A stretch of 7,935 bases of DNA from an uncultured Caryophanales bacterium (GTDB lineage: Bacteria > Bacillota_I > Bacilli_A > RFN20 > CAG-826): NCBI GenBank assembly GCA_946401755.1, contig CAMIVH010000039.1, forward strand, positions 1 through 7,935. Direction: 5' to 3'. The notes under the pieces are model-generated. The model did not search any database and was not told the origin of the DNA. It saw nothing but the letters and a program-made list of their open reading frames with translations. Every line of letters begins with the position of its first letter. The first letter of the stretch is position 1. The translations under genes and the position numbers were made by a program. Below, piece by piece: positions 6,236 to 7,935 of this stretch.

Positions 6236-6569
6236 CTTAAGACTAGATCAGTCAACCACTTCCCGTAACTGATTCGGGAACCTCGAAGGATTAAAGAACC
6301 GTCGTTAACTGGTTGCACTAGCAAAGAACCATTAGCAATAGTGGTTATCGGTACGATCCCACCTGACTAGCAATAGTCACCGGCATCTGCGTTAAAGCTT
6401 GGCAGAGTAAACCCGGCACCGGACATGACGAAGAGGATGAAAGCCCTAAAGTAAATAACTTAGGGAAGCTGGCCATTAATGCGCTACTCAGTTCAAAACG
6501 CATTTTAACAAGAAGCACCACCAGCCAATAGAGCTTAACTTGGGTATCTAGTAATAGGTACAACGGTTC
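6236..6569 (+). repeat. ncRNA module 3 of 3
   Basis: This is the most diverged copy and keeps the architecture with different bases. It opens with CTTAAGA (6236-6242). CAACCA (6253-6258) pairs with TGGTTG (6310-6315). Inside are the hairpin TTCCCG (6260-6265) with CGGGAA (6275-6280) and a second hairpin carrying GGATTAAAG (6288-6296). CCGG (6380-6383) pairs with CCGG (6413-6416), enclosing TCTGC (6386-6390) with GCAGA (6402-6406). GACA (6422-6425) and GAAGAGGATGA (6430-6440) match module 1 exactly. Distally, CCCTAA (6444-6449) pairs with TTAGGG (6460-6465). GCTGG (6468-6472) pairs with CCAGC (6521-6525) around AATGCG (6478-6483) with CGCATT (6499-6504), loop with TACTCA. Confidence 0.78.
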
Positions 6570-6606
6570 AAAAGAAGGAAGCGGAATTGTCCGCTTCTTT
6601 CTTTTT
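6570..6606 (+). terminator. Strong intrinsic terminator of the large ncRNA
   Basis: Bases 6570-6585 pair with 6590-6605 over 16 bp with one G-T wobble (6577/6598). The core is GAAGCGGA with TCCGCTTC around a four-base ATTG loop. The 3' arm runs into a T-rich tail (TTTCTTTTT, 6598-6606). It directly follows module 3 and sits 17 bases before the acyltransferase start. A stem this strong right after the modules supports a discrete transcript rather than a leader of the downstream gene. Confidence 0.93.
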
Positions 6607-6616
6607 ATGCTATTCT
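6587..6616 (+). promoter_or_regulatory. Putative promoter of the acyltransferase gene, overlapping the ncRNA terminator
   Basis: TATTCT (6611-6616) is a good -10 element placed 7 bases before the ATG at 6624. TTGTCC (6587-6592), at an 18-base spacing, is a fair -35 element and lies in the loop and 3' arm of the ncRNA terminator. Initiation about 7 bases beyond the -10 would fall on or next to the start codon, giving a leaderless mRNA. The -10 is more convincing than the -35. Confidence 0.5.
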
Positions 6617-6623
6617 TTTAGTG

Positions 6624-7451
6624 ATGTATAATCCGCATTCAACAAAATATAACTATCCAGAATATACTGATCAACATTATTTAGTTGTTAAAAAGAATAA
6701 TGGTTTGGTTTTTGATGAAAACTACCCATATATCGATAATTCTAAAGGCTTTAGATTTAAAAGGTGGTGGGTACGTGTATTACTTTGCCTAATCGTTTTC
6801 CCTCTTTGCCCAATCTATATGGGCTTAAAAATTAAGGGACGTAAAAACCTTAAGAAGTATAAAGACGAACTAAAAAATGGCGCGATTACTGTATCTAATC
6901 ACGTCCATATGTGGGACTATATCGCCATTATGAAAGCACTTCGCCCAAGAGAAACACGTGTTTTAGTCTGGGCCCCTAATATTAGAGGAGAAAATGGTGC
7001 TTTAGCAAGACTCGTGGGTGGTGTACCTATTCCTGATGGTAATTTAGGAGGTAAAGTTGCCTCTAATAAAGCCATAGAACAATACCTAAAAGAGGGAGGA
7101 TGGTTACAAATATACGCAGAAGGTAGTATGTGGGAATGTTATCCATATATAAGACCATTCCATATTGGTGCGGCTTCTCTTGCCTGTCGCCTTAATAAAC
7201 CTGTGTTACCGATTGGTTTCTCTTTTAGGAAACCTTCTTGGATTAGAAGACATATCTTTAATCAAGAAGTCGCAATTACCTTAAAAATAGGAGAACCATT
7301 ATATAAAGATGAAGCCTTAAGTGAAGGTGAACAAAGAATAGATTTAACAAAAAGAGTGCACCATGCAGTATGTTTGCTCTCAGATGTTGATCCAAAAGAG
7401 AACCCATATCCAGAAATATTTGAAAAGAATAAGAAGATAGATAACATATAA
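6624..7451 (+). CDS. PlsC/LPLAT-family 1-acylglycerol-3-phosphate O-acyltransferase-like protein
   Basis: This 275-residue protein has the motifs of glycerophospholipid acyltransferases, which move a fatty acyl chain onto lysophosphatidic acid or a related acceptor at the inner membrane face. A hydrophobic segment at about 50-68 precedes the catalytic NHVHMWD (HX4D: His93, Asp98). VGGVPIPDG (131-139) is the acceptor-binding region, YAEGSMWE (164-171) stands for the usual FPEGTR block, and VLPIGF (194-199) is motif IV. The N-terminal 45 residues are a Tyr/Asn-rich hydrophilic extension without known match. The exact acceptor cannot be told; the EGS motif suggests a divergent subgroup. The start is ATG 6624; a GTG at 6621 is the in-frame alternative. 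No ribosome binding site precedes either, and a -10-like TATTCT ends 7 bases before the ATG, so leaderless translation is likely. Confidence 0.88.
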   Translation: MYNPHSTKYNYPEYTDQHYLVVKKNNGLVFDENYPYIDNSKGFRFKRWWVRVLLCLIVFPLCPIYMGLKIKGRKNLKKYKDELKNGAITVSNHVHMWDYIAIMKALRPRETRVLVWAPNIRGENGALARLVGGVPIPDGNLGGKVASNKAIEQYLKEGGWLQIYAEGSMWECYPYIRPFHIGAASLACRLNKPVLPIGFSFRKPSWIRRHIFNQEVAITLKIGEPLYKDEALSEGEQRIDLTKRVHHAVCLLSDVDPKENPYPEIFEKNKKIDNI

Positions 7452-7453
7452 GG

Positions 7454-7482
7454 TTGCTTTAATGCATATATACATATAGAAT
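7454..7482 (+). promoter_or_regulatory. Promoter of the ZIP transporter gene
   Basis: TTGCTT (7454-7459) and TAGAAT (7477-7482) are separated by the ideal 17 bases. Initiation 7-10 bases further falls at 7489-7493, on or just before the ATG at 7493. Nothing resembling a ribosome binding site lies between, so the mRNA is probably leaderless. The acyltransferase stop (7451) abuts this promoter and there is no terminator between the genes, so some read-through is also likely. Confidence 0.65.
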
Positions 7483-7492
7483 ACATAGCGGT

Positions 7493-7935
7493 ATGAGACC
7501 AATTATCCTTATTATTAGCTTATTAATCCCATTAGTCGGCACAACCTTAGGTAGTGCGATGGTTTTCTTTCTTAAAAAGGAAATCAATCAAAAAGTACAA
7601 AAGATCCTATTAGGTTTCGCTAGTGGTGTGATGATTGCCGCTTCTATTTGGTCTTTGATGCAACCCGCGATTAATTCCTATGATAAAGGTGATTGGAAAG
7701 CATATGTATTTCCAGGAGTAGGTTTCTTATTAGGCGTTGGTTTTATGCTCCTTCTCGACTATTTAGTGCCTCATATGCACATCAATAAGGAAGAAGAAGG
7801 TCTTAAAAAAGATAAATATTCTAAAACATTTAAGATGTTATTAGCCGTCACTCTTCATAATGTTCCTGAAGGTTTAGCGGTTGGTGTTGTTATTGCTTCC
7901 GCTTTAGCGGGTCAAGTGAGTGAACAAGCTGTCTT
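7493..7935 (+). CDS. ZIP-family metal transporter (N-terminal part, runs off window)
   Basis: The frame opens at ATG 7493 and continues past the window end, giving 147 visible residues. Hydrophobic segments at about 4-26, 37-57, 70-90 and 113-140 alternate with charged loops. FASGVMIAASIWSL (42-55) matches the second transmembrane helix of the ZupT/GufA branch of ZIP proteins. TLHNVPEGLAVG (120-131) is the metal-binding HNxPEG motif of transmembrane helix 4. A His/Glu/Lys-rich loop (94-108, with HMH at 94-96) before it is the usual variable cytoplasmic loop. These proteins move zinc or other divalent metals into the cytosol. The second metal-site helix lies outside the window, so specificity cannot be judged. 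The ATG is chosen because it is the first in frame and sits directly behind a good promoter with no ribosome binding site. Confidence 0.9.
   Translation, partial: MRPIILIISLLIPLVGTTLGSAMVFFLKKEINQKVQKILLGFASGVMIAASIWSLMQPAINSYDKGDWKAYVFPGVGFLLGVGFMLLLDYLVPHMHINKEEEGLKKDKYSKTFKMLLAVTLHNVPEGLAVGVVIASALAGQVSEQAV

Larger units (their letters stand above)
5566..6606 (+). ncRNA. Large structured non-coding RNA (about 1.04 kb), unrecognised class, three internal modules
   Basis: The region has no plus-strand reading frame of useful length, is clearly richer in G and C than its flanks, and is bounded by a TATAAT promoter and a 16-bp terminator. The 5' end forms a hairpin (about 5568-5585) capped by a GAAA tetraloop (5575-5578). 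A perfect 8-bp hairpin follows, ATAAGAAT (5595-5602) with ATTCTTAT (5609-5616). The body is three tandem copies of a module of about 306-309 nt sharing helices with compensatory changes and conserved A-rich loops. Size and complexity recall the giant bacterial RNAs OLE, GOLLD and ROOL. I see no feature that identifies it as one of these, and it is longer than OLE or ROOL. It is not rRNA, tmRNA, RNase P or a recognisable group II intron. Function is unknown. The transcript start is estimated from the -10 element and may be off by about 5 bases. Confidence 0.82.

Noticed and set aside
6345..6563. Minus-strand open frame of 72 codons inside the ncRNA
   Set aside because: It lies across module 3 helices, has no ribosome binding site or recognisable domain, and is not kept in the other two modules.
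5621..6569. CRISPR array or ordinary tandem DNA repeat
   Set aside because: The units are about 300 bases long and strongly diverged in sequence while keeping base pairing, which fits duplicated RNA domains rather than CRISPR repeats or recent tandem duplication.
5566..6606. Group II intron, tmRNA, RNase P RNA or rRNA fragment
   Set aside because: No domain V-like hairpin, intron-encoded protein, tmRNA tag frame, RNase P core motifs or rRNA signature sequences could be recognised, and the three-fold repeat does not fit any of them.
113..7451. Alternative genetic code with TGA as Trp
   Set aside because: All genes read through fully with TGG as Trp and no in-frame TGA; the absence of TGA stops among six genes is too small a sample to argue for recoding.
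7262..7486. Minus-strand open frame at the end of the acyltransferase gene
   Set aside because: It is antisense to conserved coding sequence and to the ZIP promoter, with no supporting features.

Overview
The window looks like chromosomal DNA from a low-GC, Gram-positive-type bacterium (Firmicutes/Bacilli, or a deep AT-rich relative such as an uncultured Erysipelotrichia or RF39-like lineage). The reasons are the A/T-rich codon use, strong AAAGGAG-type ribosome binding sites in one operon, a lipobox lipoprotein, and U-tailed intrinsic terminators. The standard genetic code fits: Trp is TGG, and the six visible stop codons are TAA or TAG. No taxon can be fixed from the sequence alone.

Positions 1-1450 carry the end of an OmpR/PhoB-type response regulator overlapping a membrane histidine kinase. 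The kinase's external sensor segment holds a Gly/Gln-rich tract. A hairpin terminator (1484-1526) follows. Positions 1566-5244 form a tight three-gene operon: a soluble VTC-type polyphosphate polymerase, a DUF4956 multi-pass membrane protein, and a 747-residue lipoprotein with a Big_2 domain and a Cthe_2159-like carbohydrate-binding beta-helix. The lipoprotein also has a Gly/Pro-rich tract. This is a recurring but poorly understood gene neighbourhood: a cytosolic phosphate-polymer enzyme, a membrane partner and a surface protein, probably sensed or controlled by the adjacent two-component system. A UUCG-tetraloop terminator (5267-5297) ends it.

Positions 5298-6606 contain no convincing protein gene. 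An extremely A/T-rich stretch (5355-5529) leads to a promoter-like sequence with a perfect TATAAT. It is followed by about 1.04 kb of much less A/T-rich DNA, closed by a 16-bp intrinsic terminator. This has the marks of a giant structured non-coding RNA. Its body is three diverged tandem copies of a module of about 306-309 nt. At least four helices recur at equivalent places in the modules with compensatory base changes (for example CAATCA/TGATTG, CGATCA/TGATCG, CAACCA/TGGTTG). Loop sequences such as GGATTAAAG are identical in all three. I do not recognise it as a known RNA class, and it is the most interesting item in the window.

Positions 6624-7935 carry a PlsC/LPLAT-family acyltransferase and the N-terminal part of a ZIP-family metal transporter. 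Both seem to be transcribed from their own promoters as leaderless or near-leaderless mRNAs, with a -10 element just before the start codon and no ribosome binding site. This contrasts with the strong sites in the VTC operon.
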